DNA of 64,000 nucleotides from Candidatus Omnitrophota bacterium. Its GTDB lineage: Bacteria; Omnitrophota; Koll11; 1-14-0-20-64-10. Where the stretch lies: the NCBI GenBank assembly GCA_023818695.1, contig JAMWCF010000001.1, positions 310,001 through 374,000 of the forward strand, in the 5' to 3' direction. Shown piece after piece: positions 41,292-50,009 of the stretch (positions within the stretch are counted from its first letter, which is position 1; each line of letters opens with the position of its first letter). The position numbers and the translations under genes were made by a program. The notes under the pieces are model-generated. The model saw only the letters and a program-made list of their open reading frames with translations. It was not told where the DNA came from and made no database searches.

Positions 41292-42282
41292 AATCCGCAG
41301 GGACCAGAGCACCCACCGATGGGTCATCATCTCAACGGACAACCCGATGGACCCCGAAGACTTTGAACCGGGCCAGAAGAAAACACGGATCGATTCATGC
41401 CCTTTCTGTCCAGGGAACGAATCGATGACGCCGGGCGATATCTTCTCCATCCCTTCGAAAACCGGCGGATGGCAGCTACGGGTCTTCCCGAACAAATTCC
41501 CAGCCCTCCGGATCGAGGGGGAGCTGAACAAGACGGGAACCGGCATCTACGACATGATGAACGGCATCGGGGCGCACGAGGTGATCGTGGAAACGCCGGA
41601 CCATGCCAAAGATCTGGTGGATCTTCTGCCCGACGAGATGGATCTGGTGATTCGGGCCTACCGGGACCGGATCCGGGACCTGCGCCGCGACTCCCGTTTC
41701 CGCTATATTCTGGTCTTCAAAAACGAGGGAGCCCCGGCCGGGGCCTCCGTCTCCCATTCCCATTCCCAACTGATCGCCCTTCCGATCATCCCCAAGCGGG
41801 TGAGCGAGGAGATCTGGTACGCTGATGCCCACTTCGAGCAGACCAGGCGCTGCATTTTCTGCGACACCATCCAGCAGGAACTTCGGGAGAAAACGCGTGT
41901 GGTGCTGGAAACCCCGCAAATCCTGGTCTACGCCCCCTACGCCTCCCGCTTCCCATTCGAGCTGTGGGTGCTGCCCAAGGAGCACCTGGCCCATTTCGCC
42001 GATTCTCCAGAACCGCTGCTGCTGGAGGCGGGCGACGCCCTCCGGAAAACGCTGGAGAAGCTGCGGACCCTCCTGCGACATCCTTCCTACAATTTTCTCA
42101 TCCACACATCCCCTCTTGCGGCGCCGACGCCGGCAGGGTATCATTGGCATATTGAGCTGATGCCGCGTCTGACCCATGTGGCCGGATTTGAATGGGGATC
42201 TGGGTTTTACATCAACCCCACGCCCCCCGAATCAGCCGCCCGTTTCCTGCGCGAAGTCAAACCAAGTCTAAGCGGCGGGTAA
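41284..42282 (+). CDS. galT: galactose-1-phosphate uridylyltransferase (GalT family)
   Basis: This 332-aa enzyme is predicted to exchange UMP between UDP-glucose and galactose-1-phosphate, or a related nucleotidyl transfer such as ADP-glucose phosphorolysis. The active-site motif is intact: H158-S159-H160-S-Q in GASVSHSHSQLIALPIIP. Zinc-site cysteines are in CPFCPGNE, and RCIFCDTIQQE marks the second half. GYHWHIELMPRL near the end carries the second histidine cluster. A strong ribosome site (GGAGGAGGGG) precedes the ATG at 41284, which overlaps the paralogue by 8 bp. No galK or galE partner is seen adjacent. Confidence 0.87.
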   Translation: MAEIRRDQSTHRWVIISTDNPMDPEDFEPGQKKTRIDSCPFCPGNESMTPGDIFSIPSKTGGWQLRVFPNKFPALRIEGELNKTGTGIYDMMNGIGAHEVIVETPDHAKDLVDLLPDEMDLVIRAYRDRIRDLRRDSRFRYILVFKNEGAPAGASVSHSHSQLIALPIIPKRVSEEIWYADAHFEQTRRCIFCDTIQQELREKTRVVLETPQILVYAPYASRFPFELWVLPKEHLAHFADSPEPLLLEAGDALRKTLEKLRTLLRHPSYNFLIHTSPLAAPTPAGYHWHIELMPRLTHVAGFEWGSGFYINPTPPESAARFLREVKPSLSGG

Positions 42283-42331
42283 TTTTTTAATTTTCATCGG
42301 AGAAGAATAAAAGGAAGGGAGCGACAAGAAG

Positions 42332-43369
42332 ATGGGTGTTCGAGTTGGAATCAACGGCTTCGGCCGCATCGGCCGTTTGGTCTACCGGGCGGGGTATAAA
42401 AGGCCCGGCATCGAATTCGTGGCTGTCAACGACCTGCCTGTCGGGGCGAAAACCCTGGCGCACCTGCTGAAGTACGATTCAAACTTCGGGACGCTGGCGG
42501 ACGACGTCAAGGCGGATGGGGAAGACCTGGTGGTGGCGGGCAAGCGGGTCAAGATCGTCAGCTACAAGACCCCGGCGGAGATCCCCTGGAAGGATTTCGG
42601 CGTAGAGATCGTCGTGGAATCAACCGGCGTCTTCACCGATAAAGAGAAGGCCGAGGGACATCTCAAGGGGGGCGCCAAAAAGGTCATCATCTCTGCCCCG
42701 GCCAAGAACGAGGACATCACGATCGTCCTGGGCGTCAACGACCAGGCCTACGATCCGACCAAGCACCACATCATCTCCAACGCCTCCTGCACCACCAACT
42801 GCCTGGCCCCGATCGTCAAGGTGCTCAACGACGCCTTCGGGGTGACGAAAGGGCTCATGACCACGATCCACTCCTACACCAACGACCAGAGGATCCTGGA
42901 TCTGCCGCACAAAGACCTGCGCCGGGCCAGGGCAGCGGGGCAATCGATGGTCCCGACCAGCACGGGGGCAGCGAAGGCGATCGGCCTGGTCCTCCCGCAG
43001 CTGAAAGGGAAACTGGACGGCCTGGCGATCCGGGTGCCGACACCCAACGTCTCTCTGGTCGACCTGACCTGCGAGGTCAAAAACCCGACGACCGTGGAGG
43101 CGATCAACGAGGCGTTCAGGAAGGCGGCGCAGGGCCCGCTGGGTCGGTATCTCGAGTACTGCGACCAGCCCCTGGTCTCCAAGGATTTCAACGGCAACCC
43201 AAAATCCTGCATTTACGACGCGGAGCTGACCAAGGTGACCGATGGCAACGTGGTGAAGGTGTTCGGCTGGTACGACAACGAGTGGGGATATTCCAATCGG
43301 GTGGTCGACCTGATCGAATTCATCTCCAGCAAGAAGGCGGCCGCGCCGCAGGCAGTCGGCGCCAAATGA
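42332..43369 (+). CDS. gap: glyceraldehyde-3-phosphate dehydrogenase
   Basis: This 345-aa glycolytic/gluconeogenic NAD(P) enzyme has VGINGFGRIGRLVYR at its N-terminus, the catalytic cysteine C153 in NASCTTNCLAP, HSYTNDQRILD, and the C-terminal WYDNEWGYSNRVVDL. It leads the gap-pgk-tpiA-secG operon. The 49-bp spacer upstream is AT-rich (TAATTTTTTAATTTT) and contains a good ribosome site, AGGAAGGGAG, about 12 bp before the ATG, so a promoter there is possible though I see no clear -35/-10 pair. The stop overlaps pgk by ATGA. Confidence 0.96.
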   Translation: MGVRVGINGFGRIGRLVYRAGYKRPGIEFVAVNDLPVGAKTLAHLLKYDSNFGTLADDVKADGEDLVVAGKRVKIVSYKTPAEIPWKDFGVEIVVESTGVFTDKEKAEGHLKGGAKKVIISAPAKNEDITIVLGVNDQAYDPTKHHIISNASCTTNCLAPIVKVLNDAFGVTKGLMTTIHSYTNDQRILDLPHKDLRRARAAGQSMVPTSTGAAKAIGLVLPQLKGKLDGLAIRVPTPNVSLVDLTCEVKNPTTVEAINEAFRKAAQGPLGRYLEYCDQPLVSKDFNGNPKSCIYDAELTKVTDGNVVKVFGWYDNEWGYSNRVVDLIEFISSKKAAAPQAVGAK

Positions 43370-44574
43370 CGGCAAGCGGATTCCGGACCATCCGGGACCT
43401 GGATCTGGCCGGCAAGCGGGTGCTGATGCGGGTCGACTTCAACGTCCCGCTGAAGGACGGACAGGTGGCCGACGCCACCCGAATCGAGGCGGCGCTGCCG
43501 ACCATCCGGTTCGCGCTGGAAAAGAAGGCGGCGGTGATCCTGATGAGTCATCTGGGAAGGCCGGACGGCAAAGTGGTCGAGAAATACCGGATGAAGCCGG
43601 TGGCCGACACTCTAAGCCGTCTGATCGGCCGGCCGGTCCAAACCTCCTCCGACTGTGTCGGGCCGGAAGTGGAAACCAGAAGCAGGAACCTGAAGCCCGG
43701 CGAGTTGCTGCTACTGGAGAACCTTCGGTTCCATCCGCAGGAGGAGGCCAACGACCCGGAGTTCTGCAGGGCGCTGGCGAAACTGGGAGAGATCTACGTT
43801 AACGACGCCTTCGGCACGGCTCACCGGGCGCACGCCTCCACAGCCGGCGTGGCCCAACTTCTGCCTTCAGCGGCCGGATTCCTGATGCAGAAGGAACTGG
43901 AATCGCTCAACAAAGTGCTGACAAATCCGGCCCGGCCCTATTGGCTGCTGCTGGGCGGGGCCAAGGTCTCCGACAAGATCAAGCTGATCAACAACCTTAT
44001 CGACAAGGTGGACGGCATCCTGATCGGTGGAGGAATGCAGTATACCTTCTTCGTTTCGCAGGGGATTCAGGTCGGCAACTCCCCGGTGGAGAAGGACCGG
44101 CTGGAGACGGCCAAAGAGATCGTCGCCAAGGCGAAGGCAAAGAAGGTCCCCCTTCACCTCCCGCTGGATCATGTGATCGCCGACAGATTCGCCCCGGATG
44201 CCCGGGTCCAAGTCACCGAAAAGCCGGGTGTCCCGGACGGCTGGGAAGGGGTGGACATCGGCCCGAAAACGGTGGAAGCATACCAGAAAGCGATCCGGGG
44301 GGCGAAAACGATCCTCTGGAACGGGCCGATGGGGGTTTTTGAAATGGATCCCTTCGCCAATGGAACGAAAGCGATCGCCGAAGCGGTGGCCCGGTCCGGG
44401 GCCGTCAGCGTCATCGGCGGAGGGGATTCGGCTGCCGCCGTCGTCAAATTCGGGCTGGCTTCGAAAATGACCCACGTCTCCACCGGAGGGGGCGCGAGTC
44501 TCGAATACCTGGAGGGAAAAACCCTTCCAGGCGTGGCCGCTCTGACGAACTCCGAAACGCATTCAGTCCGATGA
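43366..44574 (+). CDS. pgk: phosphoglycerate kinase
   Basis: This 402-aa enzyme interconverts 1,3-bisphosphoglycerate and 3-phosphoglycerate with ATP formation. It has GKRVLMRVDFNVPL at the N-terminus with the substrate-binding Asp and Asn, VILMSHLGRPDG, LENLRFHPQEEANDP, NDAFGTAHRAHAS and the C-terminal nucleotide loop VIGGGDSAAAV, then VSTGGGASLEYLEGK. The length is standard. The ATG at 43366 is in an ATGA overlap with gap; upstream in-frame codons are inside gap and not used. The stop overlaps tpiA in the same way. Confidence 0.96.
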   Translation: MTASGFRTIRDLDLAGKRVLMRVDFNVPLKDGQVADATRIEAALPTIRFALEKKAAVILMSHLGRPDGKVVEKYRMKPVADTLSRLIGRPVQTSSDCVGPEVETRSRNLKPGELLLLENLRFHPQEEANDPEFCRALAKLGEIYVNDAFGTAHRAHASTAGVAQLLPSAAGFLMQKELESLNKVLTNPARPYWLLLGGAKVSDKIKLINNLIDKVDGILIGGGMQYTFFVSQGIQVGNSPVEKDRLETAKEIVAKAKAKKVPLHLPLDHVIADRFAPDARVQVTEKPGVPDGWEGVDIGPKTVEAYQKAIRGAKTILWNGPMGVFEMDPFANGTKAIAEAVARSGAVSVIGGGDSAAAVVKFGLASKMTHVSTGGGASLEYLEGKTLPGVAALTNSETHSVR

Positions 44575-45365
44575 AAAGACGGCCGCTGGTGGCGGGCAAC
44601 TGGAAGATGAACGGGACGATCCAGGAAGCCCGGCAGCTCGTGGAGGGGATCCTCCGGGCATCCCGCAAGCTGGCCGAGGTCGAAATCGTGCTCTTCCCCC
44701 CCTTCACGGCGCTTGCCGAGGTGCGGGACCGGATCCAGGGCTCCCCGCTCCTGCTGGGGGCCCAGAACATGCACTGGGAAGAGAAGGGGGCCTACACCGG
44801 CGAGGTGTCCGGCGGAATGCTTAAGGAGCTCGGCTGCCGTTACGTGATCATCGGACATTCGGAACGGCGGGCCCTCTTCGGGGAAACGGATGAGTCGGTT
44901 CAGAAAAAAATCTCGGCCGTCTTTCGAACCGGCTTGAGCCCCATCCTATGCGTCGGCGAAACCCTCCAGCAGAGGGAAGCGAATCAGACATGGAAGGTCA
45001 TCGAGCGCCAGCTTGAGATCGGGCTGGACAAAGCCAAAGCGGCCGACTCGATGAACCGGCTGGTGATCGCCTACGAGCCGGTCTGGGCGATCGGGACCGG
45101 CCGCAACGCCACCCCCGCGCAGGCGCAGGAGGTGCATGCCCTGATCCGGTCGTGGCTCGACAAAAGATTCGGCAAAACCGAGGCTGATTCGATTCGGATC
45201 CAGTACGGGGGTTCCGTCAAACCGGACAATGCCGCGGAACTGATGTCGCAGGCGGACGTGGACGGCGCGTTGGTCGGAGGGGCGAGTCTCGACACCACGT
45301 CGTTCACCGCCATCGCCGAGGCGGCCGCTCTGCAAAGAAAGGGGGCTTCATGCTCTACGGATTGA
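44571..45365 (+). CDS. tpiA: triosephosphate isomerase
   Basis: This 264-aa TIM-barrel enzyme interconverts dihydroxyacetone phosphate and glyceraldehyde-3-phosphate. LVAGNWKMNGT holds the Asn and Lys of the active site, VIIGHSERRALFGE the electrophilic His, AYEPVWAIGTG the catalytic Glu, and IQYGGSVKPDN the phosphate-binding loop. The ATG is coupled to pgk by ATGA. The last 16 bp overlap secG. Gene order and content are conventional. Confidence 0.96.
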   Translation: MKRRPLVAGNWKMNGTIQEARQLVEGILRASRKLAEVEIVLFPPFTALAEVRDRIQGSPLLLGAQNMHWEEKGAYTGEVSGGMLKELGCRYVIIGHSERRALFGETDESVQKKISAVFRTGLSPILCVGETLQQREANQTWKVIERQLEIGLDKAKAADSMNRLVIAYEPVWAIGTGRNATPAQAQEVHALIRSWLDKRFGKTEADSIRIQYGGSVKPDNAAELMSQADVDGALVGGASLDTTSFTAIAEAAALQRKGASCSTD

Positions 45366-45781
45366 TTCTAACGATTCATGTGCTGATGTGTTTCGTGCTC
45401 ATCGCCGTCATTCTCCTGCAGGCGGGCCGGGGCGGGGGACTCTCCGACGCCTTCGGCGGGGGAGCCGCCCAGAGCTTCCTCGGCACCCGGGGAGCGGCGT
45501 ACCTGACCCGGGCCACCACCGTCTGCGCGACCATTTTCATGTTCACATCCCTGGGGCTGGCGATCCTATCGGTCCAGCGGGGACGCTCGCTGATGAGCCG
45601 CGTCCCGGCGACCCAGGCCTCTTCGCTGGCTGAGACCGCGCTCAAAGAGACACAGCCGGAAACGGCCGGCGCGACCGCCGCCCCTGCATCTTCAAACACC
45701 GTTCCGGAGTCAGCCAACGAGCAGACACCTGCCGAAAATCCCGTCCCGCAGCAAGAGCCGGCCGCCGCTGCCCAGCAGTAA
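45350..45781 (+). CDS. secG: preprotein translocase subunit SecG
   Basis: This small inner-membrane SecYEG subunit has two hydrophobic helices: LILTIHVLMCFVLIAVILLQ (5-24), then the conserved GRGGGLSDAFGGG and LGTRGAAYLTRAT, and TVCATIFMFTSLGLAILSV. At 143 aa it is longer than E. coli SecG (110) because of a Pro/Ala/Glu/Gln-rich tail of about 60 residues, which looks disordered. It starts inside tpiA. The sequence just after its end encodes, in another frame, a signal-peptide-like stretch that belongs to the next gene. Confidence 0.9.
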   Translation: MLYGLILTIHVLMCFVLIAVILLQAGRGGGLSDAFGGGAAQSFLGTRGAAYLTRATTVCATIFMFTSLGLAILSVQRGRSLMSRVPATQASSLAETALKETQPETAGATAAPASSNTVPESANEQTPAENPVPQQEPAAAAQQ

Positions 45782-45860
45782 ACTCGGTTTCTTTCTGCTG
45801 GCCGTCGGATTTTTCACCTCCGGCACCGCCGTTTTTTCCTCCGAATCACTCCCCGAAGCG

Positions 45861-47402
45861 ATGGAGCGCCACCTTCCTGCCGTGGGGGACGCCTACGTCA
45901 GCGGAACTATCGGGGAACCGATCACCCTGATCCCGATCCTGGCATCCGATTCCCCCTCCGCGGAGGTCTGCGGCCTCGTTTACAACGGCCTGGTCAAATA
46001 CGACAAGGATCTTGAGCTGATCGGCGACTTGGCCGATCGGTGGGAGATAAGCCCCGACGGCCTGGAAATCCGCTTTTTCCTGCGCAAGGGGATCCGGTGG
46101 CACGACGGCGTCCCCTTCACCGCGGAAGATGTCGAGTTCACCTATCGGCGCCTGATCGACCCGGCGGTCCCCACCCCTTACCGAGGGGACTTCGAACGGA
46201 TCGAATCGGTGAAGGTGCTCGACCCCTGGACATTGCTGGTCCGCTACAAGGAACCGTTCGCGCCGGCCCTCTCCTCCTGGGGGATGGGGATCCTCCCCAA
46301 ACATCTGCTGGAGGGGGCGGACCTGATGCGAACACCTTTGAGGGAGAAGCCGGTGGGAACCGGCCCCTTCCGGTTCCATCGATGGGTCCGGGGAGACCGG
46401 GTGGAACTGAAGGCCAACCCGGACTACTTTGAAGGCCGGCCGTTCCTGGACTGGATCGTCCTGCGGGTCATCCCGGACCAAGGAACCATTTTTCTCGAAC
46501 TCCAAGTGGAGGGGCTCGACTCGGCGGGGCTGACCCCTCTGCAGTTTTCCCGATCCTCCAACAACCCCCGTTTTTCGGATCTGTTTCATAAATTCCATTA
46601 TCCGAGCTTCGGCTACACCTATCTGGGCTACAATCTGCGGGACCCGAAATTCCGGGACCCGCTCGTCCGGCAGGCCCTCAATGCCGCGATCAACAAGGAG
46701 GAGATCATCCGAGGGGTGCTTTTGGGTTACGGCCGGGAAGCGACCGGTCCCTATCCGCAGGAATCCTGGGCCTTCGATCCAGCCATCCGACCCGCCCCTT
46801 ACGATCCCCGGCGGGCCAAGGAGCTGCTGGCCCAGGCCGGCTGGAAAGATGCCGACGGCGACGGCATTCTGGAAAAAGAGGGAATCCCTTTCGAATTCAC
46901 AATCCTAACCAACCAGGGGAATCTCACCAGAGAACTCGCCGCGCAGATCATCCAGCAGCGGCTGGCCGCCATCGGTATCCGGGTGAAGATCTGGATCCTG
47001 GAGTGGTCCGCGCTCCTGCACGAGTTTATCGACAAGGGGAAGTTCGAAGCGATCTTGATGGGATGGAGTCTCTCGAGGGATCCGGATCAGTTCGATCTTT
47101 GGCACTCCTCGAAGATAAAGCCGGGGGAGTTCAACTTCATCGGCTATTCCAACCCCGAGGCCGACCGGCTGCTGGAAGAGGGCCGCAGGACCTTCGACCC
47201 CCTCCGGCGCCAAGAGATCTACCGCCGCTTCCACCGGCTCCTTTACGAGGACCAGCCGGTCTGCTTCCTCTACGTCCCGGAAGCGTTGCCGGCGGTTCAC
47301 CGGCGTTTTCAGGAGGTGGAGGTTTCCGCCATCGGTGTGGGCTATAATCTGATCCATTGGTACGTACCGTCCAACAAGCAGCGATACCGGATGGAGCCAT
47401 GA
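45861..47402 (+). CDS. peptide/oligopeptide ABC transporter substrate-binding protein (SBP_bac_5)
   Basis: From the first ATG (45861) the product is 513 aa and matches the SBP_bac_5 family: IGEPITLIPILASDSPS, LIGDLADRWEISPDG, IRWHDGVPFTAEDVEFTYR and RQALNAAINKEEIIRG. Such proteins must be exported. In the same frame directly upstream lie a hydrophobic stretch (LGFFLLAVGFFTSGTAVF, 45783-45836) and, before it, a basic segment (RSKSR), that is, a complete signal peptide. No ATG, GTG or TTG precedes it in frame; CTG at 45729 or 45768 or ATC at 45738 are the only candidates. The true start is therefore probably upstream and non-canonical. The stop overlaps the permease gene. Confidence 0.87.
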   Translation: MERHLPAVGDAYVSGTIGEPITLIPILASDSPSAEVCGLVYNGLVKYDKDLELIGDLADRWEISPDGLEIRFFLRKGIRWHDGVPFTAEDVEFTYRRLIDPAVPTPYRGDFERIESVKVLDPWTLLVRYKEPFAPALSSWGMGILPKHLLEGADLMRTPLREKPVGTGPFRFHRWVRGDRVELKANPDYFEGRPFLDWIVLRVIPDQGTIFLELQVEGLDSAGLTPLQFSRSSNNPRFSDLFHKFHYPSFGYTYLGYNLRDPKFRDPLVRQALNAAINKEEIIRGVLLGYGREATGPYPQESWAFDPAIRPAPYDPRRAKELLAQAGWKDADGDGILEKEGIPFEFTILTNQGNLTRELAAQIIQQRLAAIGIRVKIWILEWSALLHEFIDKGKFEAILMGWSLSRDPDQFDLWHSSKIKPGEFNFIGYSNPEADRLLEEGRRTFDPLRRQEIYRRFHRLLYEDQPVCFLYVPEALPAVHRRFQEVEVSAIGVGYNLIHWYVPSNKQRYRMEP

Positions 47403-48382
47403 GCCGATATCTCCTTTTTCGCCTGCGGTCGCTGATTCCCGTCTTCTTCGGGATCACGGCCATCAGCTTCGCCGTGATGCACCTGGCGCCGGGCAAGCCG
47501 ACCGACTCGATCACCGATCTGAACGTCAAGGTCTCCCTGCAGGCGAAAGAGCAGCTGATCAAGCTCTACGGTCTGGACCGCCCGGTGCATGTGCAGTACC
47601 TGGACTGGCTCACAAGGATTGTGCGGGGGGACTTCGGCCGCTCCTTCAAAGACGGCAGGCCGGTGTCGGCGAAGATCGCGGAGCGGATCCCGCTGACCCT
47701 GCTCCTGAACGGGCTGGCCCTCTTCTTCATCCTGCTGCTGTCGGTCCCCCTGGGGGTCGTCAGCGCGGCGAGGGAGGGGTCTGTCTTCGACCACCTGGTG
47801 ACTCTCTTTGTCTTCATCGGCTTCGCCCTGCCAACGTTCTGGGTGGCCCTGCTGGCGGTCGATTTCTTCGGAGTGAAGATGGGCTGGCTACCTGTCTCGG
47901 GCCTTTTTTCGCTGGGGGCCGACCGTCTGCCGCTCCAGGAACGGATCGCGGACGCGGCCCGGCACCTGGTCCTGCCGGTCGGCGTCATTGTCTTCGGCGG
48001 ACTGGCCGGTTATTCCCGCTACGTCCGTTCCGGCATGCTGGAGGTGCTCCAGCAGGATTACATCCGGACCGCCTACGCCAAAGGATTAAAAAGATCGGAG
48101 GTCCTCTACAAGCACGCCCTGCGCAACGCGCTGCTGCCGATGATCACGGTCCTGGGGCTTTCGGTCCCGGGGCTGATCAGCGGCTCGGTGATCTTTGAGT
48201 CGATCTTCGCCCTGCCCGGGATGGGGCGCCTCTTCTATGAGGCGGTCATGGGCCGGGACGGGCCGGTGATCATGGGAATCCTGGTGATCGGGGCGGGGCT
48301 GACCCTGCTTGGGAACCTAATAGCCGACATCGCCTATGCGTACGCCGACCCGAGAATCCGGCATGGGGAGCCGGCCTCATGA
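47399..48382 (+). CDS. peptide ABC transporter permease (DppB/OppB type)
   Basis: This 327-aa inner-membrane permease has six helices. The N-terminal RYLLFRLRSLIPVFFGITAI and MHLAPGKP are typical of OppB/DppB, as are GLDRPVHVQYLDWLTRIVRGD (cut here to family pattern: P-x-x-x-Q-Y), the EAA-type loop YIRTAYAKGLKRSEVLYKHA and LRNALLPMITVLGL. The ATG at 47399 overlaps the preceding stop. The large soluble loop between helices 1 and 2 is as usual for the type. It forms a complex with the next permease and the two ATPases at 50707 and 51669. Confidence 0.93.
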   Translation: MSRYLLFRLRSLIPVFFGITAISFAVMHLAPGKPTDSITDLNVKVSLQAKEQLIKLYGLDRPVHVQYLDWLTRIVRGDFGRSFKDGRPVSAKIAERIPLTLLLNGLALFFILLLSVPLGVVSAAREGSVFDHLVTLFVFIGFALPTFWVALLAVDFFGVKMGWLPVSGLFSLGADRLPLQERIADAARHLVLPVGVIVFGGLAGYSRYVRSGMLEVLQQDYIRTAYAKGLKRSEVLYKHALRNALLPMITVLGLSVPGLISGSVIFESIFALPGMGRLFYEAVMGRDGPVIMGILVIGAGLTLLGNLIADIAYAYADPRIRHGEPAS

Positions 48383-49185
48383 AGAAGCGCTGCGCCTCCG
48401 GAATGTTTCTCGGAAGCATCATGCTGTTATCCATCCTCTTTGGCGCCGCGCTGTTCGCCCCGCAACTGACCGGAGCGGACCCCCGGGAAATCCGGCTGGA
48501 AGAGGCCCTGCTGGGTCCCTCCTGGCAGCACCCGTTCGGGACCGACCAGCTGGGGAGGGACGTCTACGCCCGGATGCTTTACGGAGCGAGGGTCTCCATC
48601 GCTGTCGGCTTCGTGGCGGTGGGAATCGCCACCCTTCTGGGAGTCCTGATCGGATCGGTTTCCGGCTATCTGGGAGGGTGGATTGACACCGTGCTGATGC
48701 GCTTCACCGACATCATGCTCTGTTTTCCGACCCTCTTTCTAATCCTTGCGGCGATCGCTTTTCTGGGGCCCAGCATCTTCAACATCATGGCGATCATTGG
48801 TCTGACCGGCTGGATGGGGGTCGCCCGTCTGGTCCGGGCCGAAATACTGACCTTGAAGGAGAGGGAATTCGTGCAGGCGGCCCGCGTCATCGGCTGCTCC
48901 CATCCGCGGATCATCCTCCGGCATCTGCTGCCTAACGCCATGGCGCCGGTGATTGTCAGCGCCACACTGGGAATCGGCTCGGCGGTGCTGATCGAATCGG
49001 CCTTGAGTTTTCTGGGGATCGGCGTCCAGCCGCCAGACCCCAGCTGGGGAAATATCCTGGCGGAAGGAAAATCGACGCTGGGGGTGGCTCCCTGGCTGAT
49101 CGTGATCCCTGGGATCGCCATCTGTTGGATCGTTCTGGGATTCAACATGCTCGGAGAAGCGCTGCGCCAGCGATGGAGGAGCTGA
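48379..49185 (+). CDS. peptide ABC transporter permease (DppC/OppC type)
   Basis: This 268-aa inner-membrane permease has the OppC hallmarks HPFGTDQLGRDVYARMLYGA, SVSGYLGGWIDTVLMRFTDI, the cytoplasmic EAA loop (FVQAARVIGCSHPRIILRH) and LIESALSFLGIGVQPPDPSW. The ATG overlaps the previous stop by ATGA. It pairs with the DppB-type protein. The ATPase genes do not follow directly; a methyltransferase and a deacetylase gene intervene. Confidence 0.94.
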   Translation: MKKRCASGMFLGSIMLLSILFGAALFAPQLTGADPREIRLEEALLGPSWQHPFGTDQLGRDVYARMLYGARVSIAVGFVAVGIATLLGVLIGSVSGYLGGWIDTVLMRFTDIMLCFPTLFLILAAIAFLGPSIFNIMAIIGLTGWMGVARLVRAEILTLKEREFVQAARVIGCSHPRIILRHLLPNAMAPVIVSATLGIGSAVLIESALSFLGIGVQPPDPSWGNILAEGKSTLGVAPWLIVIPGIAICWIVLGFNMLGEALRQRWRS

Positions 49186-49190
49186 CCGCC

Positions 49191-50009
49191 ATGGAAGAAC
49201 CGTCCATGATCCGGCAGAAACTGAAAAAAGCGGCCCGCAAAATTCGGCGGGCGATCCTGCGGGATGAACCGGGCTACTACGACATGTTCATGAACAAAGG
49301 GGAACATTTTTTCGGCCGGCTCTATCTTCATGAGATCACCCGAATCCTCGAAGAGGAAAAGAGAAACCCACCCCTGAAAATCCTGGACGCTGGCTGTCAG
49401 TCCGGCCGTCTGACGGTCCCCCTGGCGGCGGCTGGCCACGACGTCACCGGCGTGGACACCTCCGACCTGGCCCTTCGGCGGGCTAGGAAACACGCGGCCG
49501 AGATGAAAACCTCTTTCCGGCCGGTCCGGGCCGACCTCTCCTCGTGGCTGCCGAAACAGCCGCAGGGGTTTTTCGACGCCGTCCTCTGCACCGAGGTCCT
49601 TTACATGAGGGAAAACCACCTGGAGCTGCTGGAGGGGCTCCTGAAGGTCTTGAAACCGGGCGGACTGTGCTTCATCTCCCACCGGCCGACCGGCTACTAC
49701 CTGGCCGAGGCCTTCCGGAAAGGGGACAAGCAGGCGATTGAAACCCTGACCGGCGCCTCCGAGGGAATTCTTTTCGGCTCTTATTACAACTGGCAGAGCA
49801 GGGAAGAGCTCCGAACACTCTACAGCCGCTTTCCCGTGGAGGTGTTGAGCATCGTTCCGATCGGCTTCCTCTCCTGGGCAGTGATCGATCCCAGCGGCCT
49901 GGAGCCAGAAATGGAGGAGCTCCTTTTCCAGGTGGAAACCGCCCCGGAACATCGGCAGAACGACTGCGGCCGGTATCTGCTGGTTTCGGCGAGGAAGAAA
50001 ACGTCATGA
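49191..50009 (+). CDS. class I SAM-dependent methyltransferase inside the ABC transporter operon
   Basis: This is a 272-aa predicted methyltransferase. Motif I is ILDAGCQSGRLTVPLA, where the usual G-x-G is C-Q-S-G, followed by VTGVDTSDLALRRAR, VLCTEVLYM and VLKPGGLCFISHRPTG. A ribosome site GGAGGAG at 49175-49181 lies 9 bp before ATG 49191, so I choose this start over earlier in-frame codons. The basic N-terminus (KLKKAARKIRRAILR) could bind membrane or nucleic acid. It is coupled to the following deacetylase by ATGA. Its place between permease and ATPase genes suggests it modifies the transported compound or an envelope partner, but that is inference. Confidence 0.82.
   Translation: MEEPSMIRQKLKKAARKIRRAILRDEPGYYDMFMNKGEHFFGRLYLHEITRILEEEKRNPPLKILDAGCQSGRLTVPLAAAGHDVTGVDTSDLALRRARKHAAEMKTSFRPVRADLSSWLPKQPQGFFDAVLCTEVLYMRENHLELLEGLLKVLKPGGLCFISHRPTGYYLAEAFRKGDKQAIETLTGASEGILFGSYYNWQSREELRTLYSRFPVEVLSIVPIGFLSWAVIDPSGLEPEMEELLFQVETAPEHRQNDCGRYLLVSARKKTS

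Noticed and set aside
42283..42331. Promoter for gap in the AT-rich spacer
   Set aside because: The TAATTTTTTAATTTT stretch is suggestive but no acceptable -35 element sits at the right distance, so I did not list a promoter.
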